Source: Epiperipatus broadwayi (Eukaryota > Onychophora > Udeonychophora > Euonychophora > Peripatidae). Taken from it: a stretch of DNA of 64,000 nucleotides. The notes beneath the pieces were generated by a model that was not told where the DNA came from, did no database searches, and worked only from the letters and a program-made list of their open reading frames with translations. Below are positions 1-12,099 of the stretch, one piece after another. The position numbers and the translations under genes were made by a program. The DNA lies in NCBI GenBank assembly GCA_028023455.1, contig JAQFVV010000030.1, forward strand, positions 2,994,501 to 3,058,500, given 5' to 3'. The first letter of the stretch is position 1; the number at the start of each line of letters is the position of its first letter.

Positions 1-1555
1 AAAGAATTACTCAGATAAACTTTAGTATTTCTTATAAATTATCACACTGTTTATAATAATACAAACTTGTACCCGAACATTATTTCAATTTTTATTTAAA
101 CAGAATTATTTATGGATGGATGAAATAATAATAATATTAATATGCCCTATAAGTTTACAATATCAAGATATCTACCAAAATATATATAACTCAATAATTA
201 ATTTTTAATTACAACTAAATAAAATAAAAGTAATGCTAATTGAGCTATACTATTCCACTAGTATTAACATACTCTTATTAACTAAGTCAATTATAATAAG
301 ATTAAGTACTTGATAATAATACAAAATCAATTAACCAAATGTATCTTTCCATTTTCACCAACTTAATATATTATAAAATCAAATCATTCTATTAAATAAC
401 TTTAAAATTTTCAACATCCAATCATAGCAATATATAAAATAAATGATTATTCCAACAATTGACATATCACATTCAATTACACTTCAGTTTATTAAAGCCA
501 AGTTGTTAAAACTTTAGACTATAACCATCAAAGCATATGAAAGATTGTTATATATATATATATATATTATAATCAAATATTAACATTAAAATTTAATATT
601 TAAACTGAATTTACAAGCCACATTAATAAACTTTAAATATATTTAAAGCATCACTCTGATTTGTAACAGAATCAAATATATTACTATTACTAACTCTATA
701 ACTGAATAAGATTATGATCTTTATGACTGTATACTGACTTAATATAACATCCCTTTTTAATCAATAATGACTTAAAATAAAATACGTGAATATTTCATTG
801 CAACTACCTTTATTCATCTTCAGTAATTATCATATTTGCACCTTTATCAATCATCAAATCAACTCACATCTAATTTTTATTGTAGTATATCTATTACTTG
901 TTGCTAGCAAAATAATTACAATAAGCTTCTGATTATTTATTAAATATTTAAGAATGTCAAATCAATTAATTTATTGCTGTATAAAGACTATACCTGGTTA
1001 AATAATAAACATTAAATTCAATACAAAGAAAATATGTAATTATACTTTTTTCCCATTCTATGTTTTTGATTTCTGAATTATTTTTATAACTGCTTCTAAT
1101 AAATTATATGGTGCAACCAGTTAGTGAATATTAATTCATCCAAATATGATTAACCAATAAATTTGCATTGTAAAATTGAATGACAACCAACAAGTTTATT
1201 CGTTTTAAATTAATTCAAAATTTATTAACAAATTGATATAAATTAAAATCATATATTTATGGGAAATAAACATTTAAAATATATGCATATAATCTGAATG
1301 TGCTTTAAGCAAAAAGTTTTCAATTGACATTAACTTCATATTTAAATAGATGATTGCACATCAATCTCCTCTTATTGAATTCATACAAATATATATGTTT
1401 ATGTAACAAAAAATGTGGAACATTTATACTTTCCAAAATATGAGAAAGTTCATGACATATATTCTTCTTATACTTCATATAAAAATATAATTAATTGAAA
1501 TATATATATGCACACACAAAAATAAATCTACTTATTTGTTAATTTTTTTCAAATT
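1..1555. other. AT-rich non-coding stretch
   Basis: Very AT-rich sequence with short TA runs (for example near 550-567) and no open frame of note on either strand. I see no repeat family, RNA gene or exon here. Confidence 0.6.
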
Positions 1556-2260
1556 AAGCATAGCTCAATGCATATGTAAACAAAGAGAGTAAATCACTCT
1601 TTTCCAGGGTGTCACTTAAAAGCACTCTAAATGTAGAACAAAGAATCAAGAATAGAAGGAATCTACCTATTCTTGGTAGCTCTGGTGTTTATAAGCATAT
1701 CTTTGTCAACATTGTTGATAATTCAGAATAAAATTAATTATCAACGAGATGGAATATGGTATTTAAGAGTTACTAAACTCATAATTACCTATACAAGGAT
1801 GGAGACAGCATATTACTTTTAACATCTTGATTTTAATAAACAAGATTTAATATGTAAATATTTTTTATATTAAACATAGTTCAATGTATATGTAAACAAA
1901 GGAAGTAAATCACTCACCTCCAAGCTATGGCTTGAAAGCACTCTAAATGTTAAGCAAATAATCAAGAATAAAATAAATTCACCTATTCTTAGTAGTTCTG
2001 GTGTTTATAAGCATATCTTTATCAACATTGTTAAAAGTGAAATGGGTCTTGTATAGGTAATTATGAGTTTAATAACTCATAAATGCTATATTCTATCTGG
2101 ATGATAAATTAATTTCACCCTGAATTACCAACAATGTTGACAAAGATATGCTTATAAACATCAGGGTTACCAAGAATAGGTGAATTTATTCTATTCTTGA
2201 TTTTTTTGTTCAACATTTAGAGTGCTTTTAAATCATATCCTGGAGGTAGGTGATTTACTT
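1556..2260 (+). repeat. Family B: tandem pair of palindromic repeats (three arms)
   Basis: The unit at about 1556-1830 starts with a head containing AGTAAATCACTC and AAGCACTCTAAATG and runs to TATCTTTGTCAACATTG. The same unit recurs in the same orientation at about 1862-2040 and then inverted at about 2105-2255, so the second copy is a foldback with a loop around 2040-2105. The left copy contains the loop sequence in inverted form and has lost its right arm. A head of about 35 bases (TAAACATAGTTCAATG) is present only on the left side, as in the tailed palindromes elsewhere in the window, but I could not find a convincing target duplication. No coding capacity is visible. Confidence 0.7.
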
Positions 2261-2281
2261 CATTTGATTTATTTATTTAAG

Positions 2282-2365
2282 AGAAGAGGTCAGTGACAGA
2301 TGCTTTATAAGAAGTTGTCCTGGGTTAGTGGGTTTGCTTCCCAGCTGATGCTATGACACATGAAA
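2282..2365 (+). mobile_element. tRNA-like SINE, 5'-truncated copy
   Basis: Contains AGAGGTCAGTGACAG, a box-B-like GGGTTTGCTTCCCAG and the family 3' end GATGCTATGACACATG followed by an A run. The first bases of the family (GTCAAGCG) are missing. It is one of ten copies in the window and abuts the end of the family B repeat. No clear target duplication was seen. Confidence 0.65.
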
Positions 2366-2379
2366 AAAAGATATACCTG

Positions 2380-3660
2380 AGGTTAATTTATAATCAACAA
2401 ATAAATGAAATGAATATTTTAAATTAAAATAATAATTACTATGCTTCGAGATATAAATTCAAACTTAGGAAGACCTAACTCTCTCATATTTAGGTGTATA
2501 AATAGATCATTACTTAGCCTAAAATTATATTATTATTTATATCAATAAATAGTATGTATAGTAAATGAAAAGAAAAAATATATATAGCAATAATACTGAT
2601 AAATATAAGCAAGTGATCTGAGTAATAGTTTTTAAATATTAACTTTCTAAAATATTACCATAGTTCTAGTGTTTATCTGATGATGCTTTGTTATTCCTGA
2701 AAAAGTAAAAGTTAAAATATCATGAAAAGCTATAAGATTGGAAACACATTTTGTTAATTCCAATATTTCTAAATATCCCAATTATCTTTTCATTCAGCAG
2801 ATATTTGATATATAATGTCATAAGTGTGCAAATACTAATGTATCTCCATGACAATGCAAAGTAAATATCCCTTCATTTAGCAAGTAATCACTTCATAAAA
2901 CATTACAAGTGAACAGATGCTAGCTTCAATCATGATGATGCTATGGAAATTGAACCAATTTTTTTGAGATATAGGCTATTCATCAAACTTATAAAATTAT
3001 ATTAGTAGGTGTGACCATAATTTTTGTGTACATTTTTCTGTTGTTAACATTTAGATCTCGTTAGAAAGTAGGTAATATCTGTTTTTAAAGCAAAGAAACA
3101 TTCTGATGGTTTATTACGCAATGAATTATTTTCGATTACTTTTTATAATAAATTGTCATCCCTCATAAATCCTTGACACATTGTACAGTTTCTGGGGGAA
3201 TATTGTTCCTTTTCACCTCATCATTTTGTACAGTTAACTATATACTTTTGGAATAAATAAAAAGAAAATAATGCAAAGAAATTTAGATGTGCTTCGAAGC
3301 TAAAACAAGAGAGTTTTTCCTATTCAGCTCTATTTATAACTTTTGGCCATTGACATTAGAGTGACTATAGCAATATCTTTTATTCCCCATTTGACCAATT
3401 CTAACCAGCATCACTCAAATAAAATTTTTATTATACAACAAATAAAATAAATATTTTAGAATTATTATATATGACAAACATTGACGTTTCATAATACAAA
3501 TACTATTCTTTCATTCTAACGTAAAGTAAACAATTGATAATACATTCTCACGATACTTCACTGGAAATATATTTTTCATATATATTTTTCCAGTACAATA
3601 CCATACAAATAAAATAACAAATATATTTGAGACATTACATTAGACATTTAGTTGTCTTGT
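2380..3660. other. AT-rich non-coding stretch
   Basis: No open frame, repeat family or RNA gene recognised on either strand. Confidence 0.55.
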
Positions 3661-3676
3661 TTGTAATTTATTATTG

Positions 3677-3799
3677 AACCACTAAACATCACATGATCAC
3701 CATTTCTTATGCTTGCTCATAACTATTATTAAAACAGGCAAAAGTTACTCTGGATTGCACTGAGTGGCACTACTGTATGGAGAGTTTTGCCTGTTTTAA
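3677..3799 (+). mobile_element. Family D tailed palindrome, minimal copy
   Basis: A tail (CCACTAAACATCACATGATC and on to about 3726) is followed by the terminal arms only: AACAGGCAAAA near 3734 and its inverse TTTTGCCTGTT near 3785. The inner part, including the ribozyme, is deleted. The element is flanked by a perfect 13-bp duplication TAATTTATTATTG at 3664-3676 and 3800-3812, which fixes both ends and shows that the one-sided tail is part of the inserted unit. Confidence 0.8.
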
Positions 3800-3812
3800 T
3801 AATTTATTATTG

Positions 3813-5300
3813 GGAATGCAGTAACAAAAATATATAACAATGAAAAAAATCATAATTTTATCCAAACTATATGCTTTATTATTCACACATTCATTTTTTA
3901 AATGATCAAAGTCAATTCACAATCTTATATAATACAACTAATAATAAACAATTTTATATCAATATAATCATCATCATAGTAACACTGTACAATGCTTCAT
4001 AGGTCAACATATCCACCATCAAAATCAAACAAGAAAGAAAAAAAAATTATGACTGACATTTTATGACATAATGAAACTCATCTCAGACTTCAGTAGGTAC
4101 AATATATAATACTGTTTTTAAGTTTTAAAGAATTTTTGCACTGATTAGAATTTTCTAATGATATTCTAAAGATTCATAGACTAATTTACAATCCAAAAAA
4201 AATCTGAAGATTGTTAAACCTTTTTAATGTCACATGATATTTCATATTGAAGAAGGTCTATTTTCTTTGAAAATCCACAACTATTAGTACATAAGTTTAT
4301 GTACAATAAAGTACTTTTTAAAAATAAAATGTACTGAACTAGTGCATAATTATTTGGCTATAGAGAGGCTTAGGAGACTGCATCATACTGCTTTCTGATT
4401 AAACACTCACACACATACAAAGTTATACAATTTTATAAGTTTTTTCTAAATACATTTTATATTTATTTTATTTAAGATAGAAAGGATATTCTTAAAGAAG
4501 ATAAAACATCTTCGAACCTGTTCACTGCATTCTAGAAGGTTGATTATTATTTTTTTTTTTACATCAATAAAATATTTTCTATTTCTTAAATTAAAATTTT
4601 ATAAAGAATTGTTCTTTAAATCGATATTCTGGTAGATATACCTAAATAAAGTTATAAAAAAACTTACACTGCTACTAGAATAATCAATATTTATCTAGAT
4701 AGAGATTAAAACTGGATAGAATTGCTTAATATATATATATACAACTAGCAACAGAATTTCAAATAATTGATTTATATTCCAATATGAACAACGGAAAGAT
4801 TTTAGTCATAAATGAATAATTTAACTATCTAGTTAGAAAAGTAGAATCTAAGATAATGCTAACTTTTGATGATAAATTATTAAGGCGAATTTGAAACTAA
4901 AAGAAAAAGAAATAAAAAATATCATAATTTTTATATAAATGAATGTTTATTTTGTGAGTTTATGTATATATTCACATTTGTTTTTGGTTATTATCAATAT
5001 TATAATTTTTATATAAATGAACGTCTATTTTGTAAGTTTATGTATATATTCACATTTGTTTTTGGTTATTATAAATTCATCCCTTATCTGTTTGTATATG
5101 GTAAAGTTCAATTGAAGATGCGCTGATAAAAAAAAAAAAAAACTTACAATTTTAAAAACATTACCATTTTAAGCTTACTCCTGAGGTTAAAATCATTGTA
5201 CTTATAAATAAAATTTTTTTATTAATCAATATAAATATCCACATTCAATATTAACGTTTTTTTTATCCATAAACTATGTTTTATTAAAGCAGAATAAAAC
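3813..5300. other. AT-rich stretch with a two-copy 78-bp tandem duplication
   Basis: Mostly featureless. The segment 4923-5072 holds two near-identical copies of a unit containing ATTTTTATATAAATGA and TTCACATTTGTTTTTGG at a 78-base period, differing by a few substitutions. No coding signal. Confidence 0.7.
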
Positions 5301-5306
5301 CAAACT

Positions 5307-5465
5307 GGACCAACTGATGACTGCTGTTTTAGCACAAAATACGGATATTGGTGATTATTTATTTTTTAGACATATATGTGATCAGAGATAGTGTGGAGGG
5401 TTGAGGGTCGTGTGAAAGTCTGAGCTCAAAGAACCCTATATATTGTACAGATATATATATATATT
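5307..5465 (+). mobile_element. Family A repeat (PLE-like pLTR with hammerhead relic)
   Basis: Partial family A copy. The hammerhead region is at 5307-5352: stem I strand ACCAA, core CUGAUGA (5314-5320), stem II about CUGCU/AGCAC, AAA in place of the required GAA (5336-5338), short stem III AU/AU, A17, then UUGGU closing stem I. It continues through GTGTGGAGGGTTGAGGGTCG to the box-B-like GTCTGAGCTCAAAG. The G12-to-A change should make it inactive. The sequence upstream of the ribozyme seen in longer copies is absent. Confidence 0.7.
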
Positions 5466-6019
5466 GTGCTGGTCAAAACATGTTTATCTATCTAACATAA
5501 GCTGGAACTCACAAAATGTACTTCAAACCCAGTCAAGCCCAAGATTTAGGTCAGAGACCAGCCTGGATTCGAACCCACTTTCTAAGCCCCAGATCTAACA
5601 TCTAATAAATAACATAATAGTGATGGCCCATGAGAATTAGTCTTAATCCGGACGACTAGCAAAGCTGAGCAAAACAATGAGACATCTATGAACTATGACT
5701 ATATTAAAATATACATAAGCATGGCTGTAATATGTGGAAGTGGAAGAAAAGGAATTTGAACTACTCAAATAAGTTAGACAATAAAATATATAGTTTAATA
5801 TATTGACAAATTATTATACATTTATAAATTAATTATATACATTAGTGTGTGCATGAATGAGCAAAAGGTAGATAATTACATAGTGTTATTCACACTATTA
5901 TTTCTCATATGCTCTTTATTAGCTAAATAATATATTACAAATAAACATACATCTTTGGTGGGTCTAATATTAAAATGCCAATTGAATATTAGCAAGAATT
6001 ACATAATACTGCCATTAAC

Positions 6020-6046
6020 GCTTTGATTTACGGTTCTGAAACATGG
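6020..6046 (+). pseudogene. LINE C-terminal fragment (YGSETW motif)
   Basis: The codons read ALIYGSETW followed by a stop and then LT. The motif L-x-YG-(A/S)-E-T-W-x-L-T follows the reverse transcriptase domain in RTE/CR1-type non-LTR retrotransposons. The surrounding 6000-6800 bases show no continuous frame, so this is a decayed relic. Downstream, a 66-codon open frame at 6595-6795 has no recognisable family and I do not call it a gene. Confidence 0.45.
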
Positions 6047-6999
6047 TGACTAACATATATATTTCTAGGAGCATTCCAAAATTCATTATATATATGATAT
6101 AATTCATTTTTATGCCATTGAGGTCATGAAAATAAACAAAAGACAGTTGAAAGATTATATTTGAAACTATGACAAAATATTTAATGAAAAATTATTTTAA
6201 CGATAGTAAGACGAATGCTTTATTTTCCCCAAGGCATATAGATACTCTTAAATATAGATATAAGTTACGATGGTGAGATTGTATAAGATTGAAATAACCT
6301 TAGTAATTAATCTAGCTATTAATATTTGGCATTGATATATATTTTGAGCAAAGCACATTTTATATTAGAGCATTAAAATTGGGTCATGAAACAAAAAAAA
6401 TAATAATAATACGAAGAAGTTTGCGGTGCTGACATAATAGCCTAAAAATAACTAAGAGAAAAAGATCATGCTTCTGGATGAAAAATGAAATCTCACACTC
6501 TCTTCTTGGGTAGTGCTTAGAGAAAACTGGATAGGCATGGCATGGCCCAGACTTTTGCTCGTATAACTGACGCGAGAGGTCTTTTATCTACGAAGTGAAT
6601 ATGCATAGCATGTGCCAAACTTACAGGATCACTGCCAGAGGCATTTTATATGGAATAAATGTGGTTCCAGATAGCTCAACTATCTATGAAATGAGAAGAA
6701 ATCTATGGGTTCGAACTTGTCATAACCCCCAGATTAAGAAGCACATATATATAATCATGAAGATCGGCTATATGTCAGGAACGCAGTACGAATGATAAAT
6801 GTCACTAACGAGTTTTACTGCTTTAAAAATAAATGACCCTTGTTTGAATACTATAATACACCATGCAATTATAATATATATAGAGAGAATATTTCATTTA
6901 ATAAAATATACGTTAAGATTTTACCTAGTAAAAGAAACAAGATTTACCCCCATCCCTTTTCTACTGTTTAAAATAAATCAATCCCACCTTCGTTGATTT

Positions 7000-8530
7000 T
7001 ACAATAACTGAAATATTTAAATACAAGATTTGAAATTTTAGGGAGTATGGAAAATATAAGAAGACTGGCAGTTATAGAAAATAATTAATGGGTCACTCCT
7101 TTTAGAAATGAATAAAGAAAAACATTTTAAAAGATTTCAAAGCATTAATTAGCTTGAGTTCCCCAGGTAGAAAATCCAGAGTTAAACAAATATATATATA
7201 TATATATTTTATACTAAAACATAAATAAAATGTTGACTCGTAAAACAATCTGGCGAACCTTATTAATTTATAATGCATTACATATATATTTTAAGGGGAT
7301 GTTAATAACCTTTGTATGAAGGTTTAGAAGAAGAAAAAATTACAGAAAAGATTTATTGAAATTAAGCTCGCCAGTTTGTGAGATTGACATAATAATAAGC
7401 AAGCAGATATATAAATCAAATAATAAATACATATAAATAAATGACCGCACCAAAGTTAAAGAAAGTTAAGAGCATATGAGAGAGAATTAAATTTATATAA
7501 ATTATTTAAGAGCAAATTACATGTTATTTATATAAAAAAAACATATTAATTTAAAAGATAGAAAATTGAACAATACATTAGAATCTTGATAGCAGGATTT
7601 GAGATTAGTGAGGCTAGATTCATTTTCAAATAGTAGCATAAAAGTTACCTTGCACAAATTTAATAAGTCTATTTTCAAAGTACGGCTCATGCATGGCAAA
7701 TTGAGGATCCAAAATGAATTCTTCTTGGTGACAGCAAACTTTTACTAGCATTCTAAAGTTTTTTTTAGACCTTTCTTCATTTCAGGCAGTAGGATATTAT
7801 AGTAGCGGCAGAGGCTGCTGAAGAGTGGTGGATTTACTGCTACATCATTTTAAGTTTCACCGCGATGTTAACAATCATTTTTACTACAATAGCTAATCTA
7901 ATTTCTGATTCAAAATGCAGTCATTTTATACTTTTTCTTTTATTAGTTGTTTTTGAAGATGCAATAGTAAGATAATGTCCAAAAATAAATTCAAATCTAT
8001 TTTCAGATTAGAAATAGATTTGACAACATGTTTTGTACAGAAGAAAATCTTTAATCTACTTAATCCCATTTATTTTAAGTAAAACTTTAATTAAAAAAAA
8101 TACCTCCCTTTAATTATTTTTGGACAATTAACAACAGTCATGTCTTCCATACTGGATTTTATAAAAAATATACAGTTTAATAGAAAAACAAGCAATTTAA
8201 AAAGAAAAAGTTAAAAATGACATATAATAAATATTTAAAAACATCAATATTTTGTTAGTAAGTTTTGCTTCTATATATATATATTTGAGCTGCATCTATA
8301 ATATTTTAATAAAAAAGAACTAATAATTAATAAAAAGAATTAATAATAATTTTAAAACATGTTATAGAAACATTAAATTTTATAATTTAGGCGCGCATCT
8401 CAAATATATACATGAAATATATATACTCGACAAAAGGAGCGGGATGGGAAATAGGGATTTAAACATAGGTTAATAGATGGAAACATGAAGCTCAATCTTA
8501 AGCTAAGATTGACTGCTTCATTATATATAT
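7000..8530. other. AT-rich non-coding stretch
   Basis: No repeat family, RNA gene or open frame with family resemblance on either strand. A slightly richer patch at 7780-7870 (GTAGCGGCAGAGGCTG) is not recognised. Confidence 0.5.
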
Positions 8531-8531
8531 A

Positions 8532-9025
8532 TATAGCCTGTATGTTGGATATTAAATAGTAGCTTCAATGTCTGTCCAGCCCTCATATACGCACTTAAAT
8601 GGATTGTTCTGTACATGAGGAGTCAGAGTGACTTATGGTCAACCTGGGTGTGACAATAATATCAGCATCAGTGTGAGCTTTGAGCATTTCCATCATCAGA
8701 TTTTCAATAGGATGAATGGCTGAATATTTGGAGGGTGGAATGAATTGAAGCCTGTCCATTAAAGTATGAAGATTGTCTATCTTCATATAAATCTGAGCAC
8801 TTACTGTATATATGTGTAGAGATGATAACTGACGAGTGCTGATTTAGCATGAAATACCGAAATATGGTGATTATTTATCTTTTAGACATATATATGGTAA
8901 AGTGTATCAGTGGTATGAGATAGTATGGAGAGTTGAGGGTCATGAGAAAGTCTGAGCTCAAAGAACCCTATGCATTACATTGATTCTACAGGTATATATA
9001 TATATATATAGCTTGTATCTTGGAT
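8532..9025 (+). mobile_element. Family A repeat, near full-length single arm
   Basis: The longest single-arm family A copy. In order: a 5' segment ending in GAAGCCTGTCCATTAAAGTA (about 8750-8769), TATCTTCATATAAATCTGAG, the hammerhead core region at 8829-8867, TGGTATGAGATAGTATGG, a GTCTGAGCTC box-B-like motif, and a short tail with a TA run. The outer sequences are related: GCCTGTATGTTGGATATTAA near 8536 and GCTTGTATCTTGGATATTAA near 9010. That is a long imperfect direct repeat, which could be a target duplication or two copies of the tail. Confidence 0.7.
8829..8867 (+). ncRNA. Hammerhead ribozyme core, family A, stem I lost
   Basis: Both catalytic boxes are present: CUGACGA (8829-8835) and GAA (8851-8853). 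Stem II is GUGCU (8836-8840) with AGCAU (8846-8850), closing with a G-U pair around loop GAUUU. Stem III can form AU/AU, with A at position 17. The stem I 5' strand ACCAA of other copies is deleted, so only one stem I pair remains beside the core. Probably inactive, but it shows that the core boxes were once a conserved unit. Confidence 0.55.
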
Positions 9026-9728
9026 ATTAAAACCAATTAATGATAAAAACATTATGTATAGTATGCAATCTTCTGTTTAAAAATATTACTTCGTGTTTTT
9101 AGATAATCATAGATTTCCACAAATGTAGCAATTTTTTCCACACAATAGTGTACTTAATGTAAATTCTAGTAATGAATAAATTCTAAAGGATTGTGCATAA
9201 TAATATCTACCCATTGTCTACCTTTCCAATATTTCCAGACTATCTTCTAGCTTAGGATTGTCACTATTGTGTGGGAAAAATTGTTACTGTTTAACATCTT
9301 ATATAAGCGTAAGAAAAGGTGATCTTGTGATGGTTTGGTGACATATATTTACAACTGGAAATCAATTTTTTTAAGCCATGAGAAAAATCTAACATCAATT
9401 TTTATGTTATCATCAAAATATAAGTCCCACGATTGACTAAGCCCTACACTGCTACTTTATTTAGGAGGCATTGTATATAAACATCTCAATTTTGATTTAG
9501 CAATAAATTATATATTTTAAATCGATCTCTTGCAAATACACAATCATTAAAAATACTTTAATTTCATTTTACGACACCAAAGAATAATATCAAATTCCTT
9601 TGTTCGATTTTTTATTCCGTAGATGAATCATGGTGCAGTTATATTAATTACTTACAGAATTTCTTCACTGCACATAAAATATATTTTGGTTAGATTGATA
9701 AAATAAGAATTGCTACTAATTTTCTATT

Positions 9729-9791
9729 TGTCACGCGTTGGTAGCCAAGAGATCAGTGCAGCTGCCTTGCCGATGCTACGACACATGGAAA
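9729..9791 (+). mobile_element. tRNA-like SINE, internally deleted 63-base copy
   Basis: Has the 5' half of the family (GTCACGCGTTGGTAGCC to CAGCTGCCTTGC) joined directly to the 3' end (CGATGCTACGACACATGG), so the anticodon-arm 3' side, variable arm and T arm are missing. A perfect 14-bp duplication ACTAATTTTCTATT flanks it at 9715-9728 and 9792-9805. The intact flanks suggest that it either inserted in this short form or lost its middle later. Confidence 0.8.
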
Positions 9792-9876
9792 ACTAATTTT
9801 CTATTAGTACTGCAAAAGCTATAGAACTTTTTTTTTTAATGTGCACTGATTTAATAATAAATCACTCGCTATTATT

Positions 9877-9980
9877 ATTTTTTTCCATGTGTCATAGCAT
9901 CGACCAGGAAGCGAACCCGCTAACCGGGACAACTGCTTGCAAAGCAGCTGTGCTGACCTCTCGACCATCAACGCTTGACA
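9877..9980 (-). mobile_element. tRNA-like SINE, short subfamily, intact copy
   Basis: Read on the minus strand: GTCAAGCGTTGATGG, box-A-like GGTCGAGAGGTCAGC, anticodon-like hairpin CTGC-TTTGCAA-GCAG (loop centred on TGC), variable arm, box-B-like GGGTTCGCTTCC, then GATGCTATGACACATGG and an A-rich tail. A perfect 16-bp duplication ATCACTCGCTATTATT (9861-9876 and 9981-9996) bounds it, as expected for LINE-driven retroposition. It lies 85 bases from the preceding copy in the opposite orientation. Confidence 0.88.
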
Positions 9981-10741
9981 ATCACTCGCTATTATTGTGA
10001 TATAGTTAGAACTGTAATCAAATCTTTTTATGAGTTACCTTTTTAGGTAATTAATTCAACTACCTTTTTAGATTGAACAAATTAATAAAAAAACATCAAA
10101 ATATCAATTATATTATTATGCAATTGATCCCATTTTAAAATTTATATTTTTAATAAATATTTTTTTCTAACTAAGTTTTAAAGATAGAAGATAAAATTCA
10201 AGTTTTGATTTTAATTCATCTTGACCTTAAATAGCATTTCCAATTTGTTTCAATGAGTTACCATTAAAAACATTTAAAAAATGTGATATTGTTTATGCTA
10301 GAAAGTTATTGCTTTTGGAGGGGGGGGGTTATTATTATTTGATAAGTATAGAATATGCTATACATTTACTTGTCTAAATAAATATGACTTCATCAGCAAT
10401 AACATCTATATTACTATTTGGTTTTAATATACCAGACCCCAGTGATTATTTTGCTAAGTAATTCGAATAGTTCATTCCTCTTTTTATTTTAGCTCTAAAG
10501 AGTTGAACTTATAAAGAATTAATTCTTCATTTTTCTAATAATCAATGAATATTTCACAATCCCATGAAATATTACAAATATTTTTTAATTTATAGCAAAA
10601 TCAAAATAATATTTAAATCATTGGGTATTTCATTAAAAATGACTTTTTAAAGTTAAACAAATTTAGGTATTTATGTAGATAACAAGAATATTACTGAGTA
10701 CAATGATAATTTTTCATTATATATATATAAAATTTAAATAA

Positions 10742-12096
10742 GTATAATGGGTACTTGAGTATTAACTAAGCTATGACATAGTACACTGAAGGCATACTAT
10801 TCTAATCTTACGATCTTTAAGATAACGTCTCCTAGTGATTTGCGAACAAACTTAATCGATAAAGTTTGCCCGCAAATCATGTGGAGAAGTCACCTTGAAG
10901 ATCACAAGATTAGAATAGTATGCCTTCGGGGTACTACATCATAGATTAGTTAATAGCAAACAAGAAGGAGACATCGACATCCACCATGTTGGCCAAACTC
11001 TGAAACAAAGAAATGAAACAATAACTAATAATTGACTATGGTAAAAAAATTATGAAAATGTAAATATAAATAATTATGAAAATATAAAGAATCAAAAATC
11101 ATTACAATTATTAATGATATTTGAATAATTACTTGATTCTGAAAGCAAGAAAAATGCAATACTAAGTAATAATTTAGTACAAGAAAATGAAAAAAAATTA
11201 TGGTAAACGATATTTAAGTAATCAACAAAATAAAGAAATAATAACTACAATAAAAATAATTATGAAAATGTAAATATCAAAAATCAGTACAACTTTTAAA
11301 GATATTTTAATAATCCAACAAAATAAATAATAATAGCTAAACCCAAATCGATTACATTTAATAAGAAATAAAAATGAAAAAACTTGTTCTCAAATATTTA
11401 CTTCTGCGACACTCAAAAAGGTAAAATGGCCGATTTTACAACCAATTTTGTTCCTGTACTGTTTCCAGAATATAATTATAAACCATATTCATATTTAAGT
11501 AACTGACAAACAAAAGAAATAATAGGTAAAAAATCTTTTTTTTTTTTGGTTTAGGATGGTATTTAACAAAGTGAAATTGATTACATTTAATAAAAAAAAA
11601 ATGGAAAAAATCAGAATATAATTATAAACCATATTCATATTTAAGTAATCGATAAACAAAAGAAATAATAAGTAAAAAATCTATGAAATAAATTGTACTT
11701 ACAAATAAAAGTCACTGTGGTGGAGTGAATTCGCGGATATGTTTTTGCAAAATCAACAATAAATAGTAATTAGTTAGCAATAATTCCGCAAAATCAAAAT
11801 GTAAAATTAGCAAACAACAGATTAAAAATTTCATAAAATGGTGGATGACACACACAAAAAAAAAACACCTCTTGCTTGAAAGACGACAGCAGGTAAAATG
11901 ACAGATATTTACCACAATTCACCACAGTATTCAAAAATCTCAAAGTGACCATGAACTTACCTTTTCACCACTCCTATCGATTAGTCATGCCAATGTTTCA
12001 GTTACCATGCTTTTGCTTTGGTTCATCATCGATCATATCTACTGGTGGGTTGTGTAGTATGTCATAGCTTAGTTAATACTCAAATACCGTATAATG
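10742..12096. mobile_element. Non-autonomous DNA transposon with 8-bp TSD and long TIRs
   Basis: The element is 10750-12088. It begins GGTACTTGAGTATTAAC and ends with the inverse GTTAATACTCAAATACC. The TIRs match for about 31 bases with one mismatch. The flanks are a perfect 8-bp duplication GTATAATG (10742-10749 and 12089-12096). Inside the left end is a second, longer palindrome (about 10753-10956) that re-uses the TIR sequence around ATTTGCGAACAAAC. A 69-base direct repeat (about 11468-11536 and 11612-11680, period 144) lies in the middle. No transposase frame is visible. An 8-bp TSD fits hAT, Merlin or P superfamilies; the GG..CC ends are not the usual CAG ends of hAT, so I leave the superfamily open. 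Confidence 0.82.
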
Positions 12097-12099
12097 TTC

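Noticed and set aside
8595-8786. Minus-strand 63-codon open frame
   Set aside because: It lies entirely within a family A repeat copy and shows no protein-family signal.
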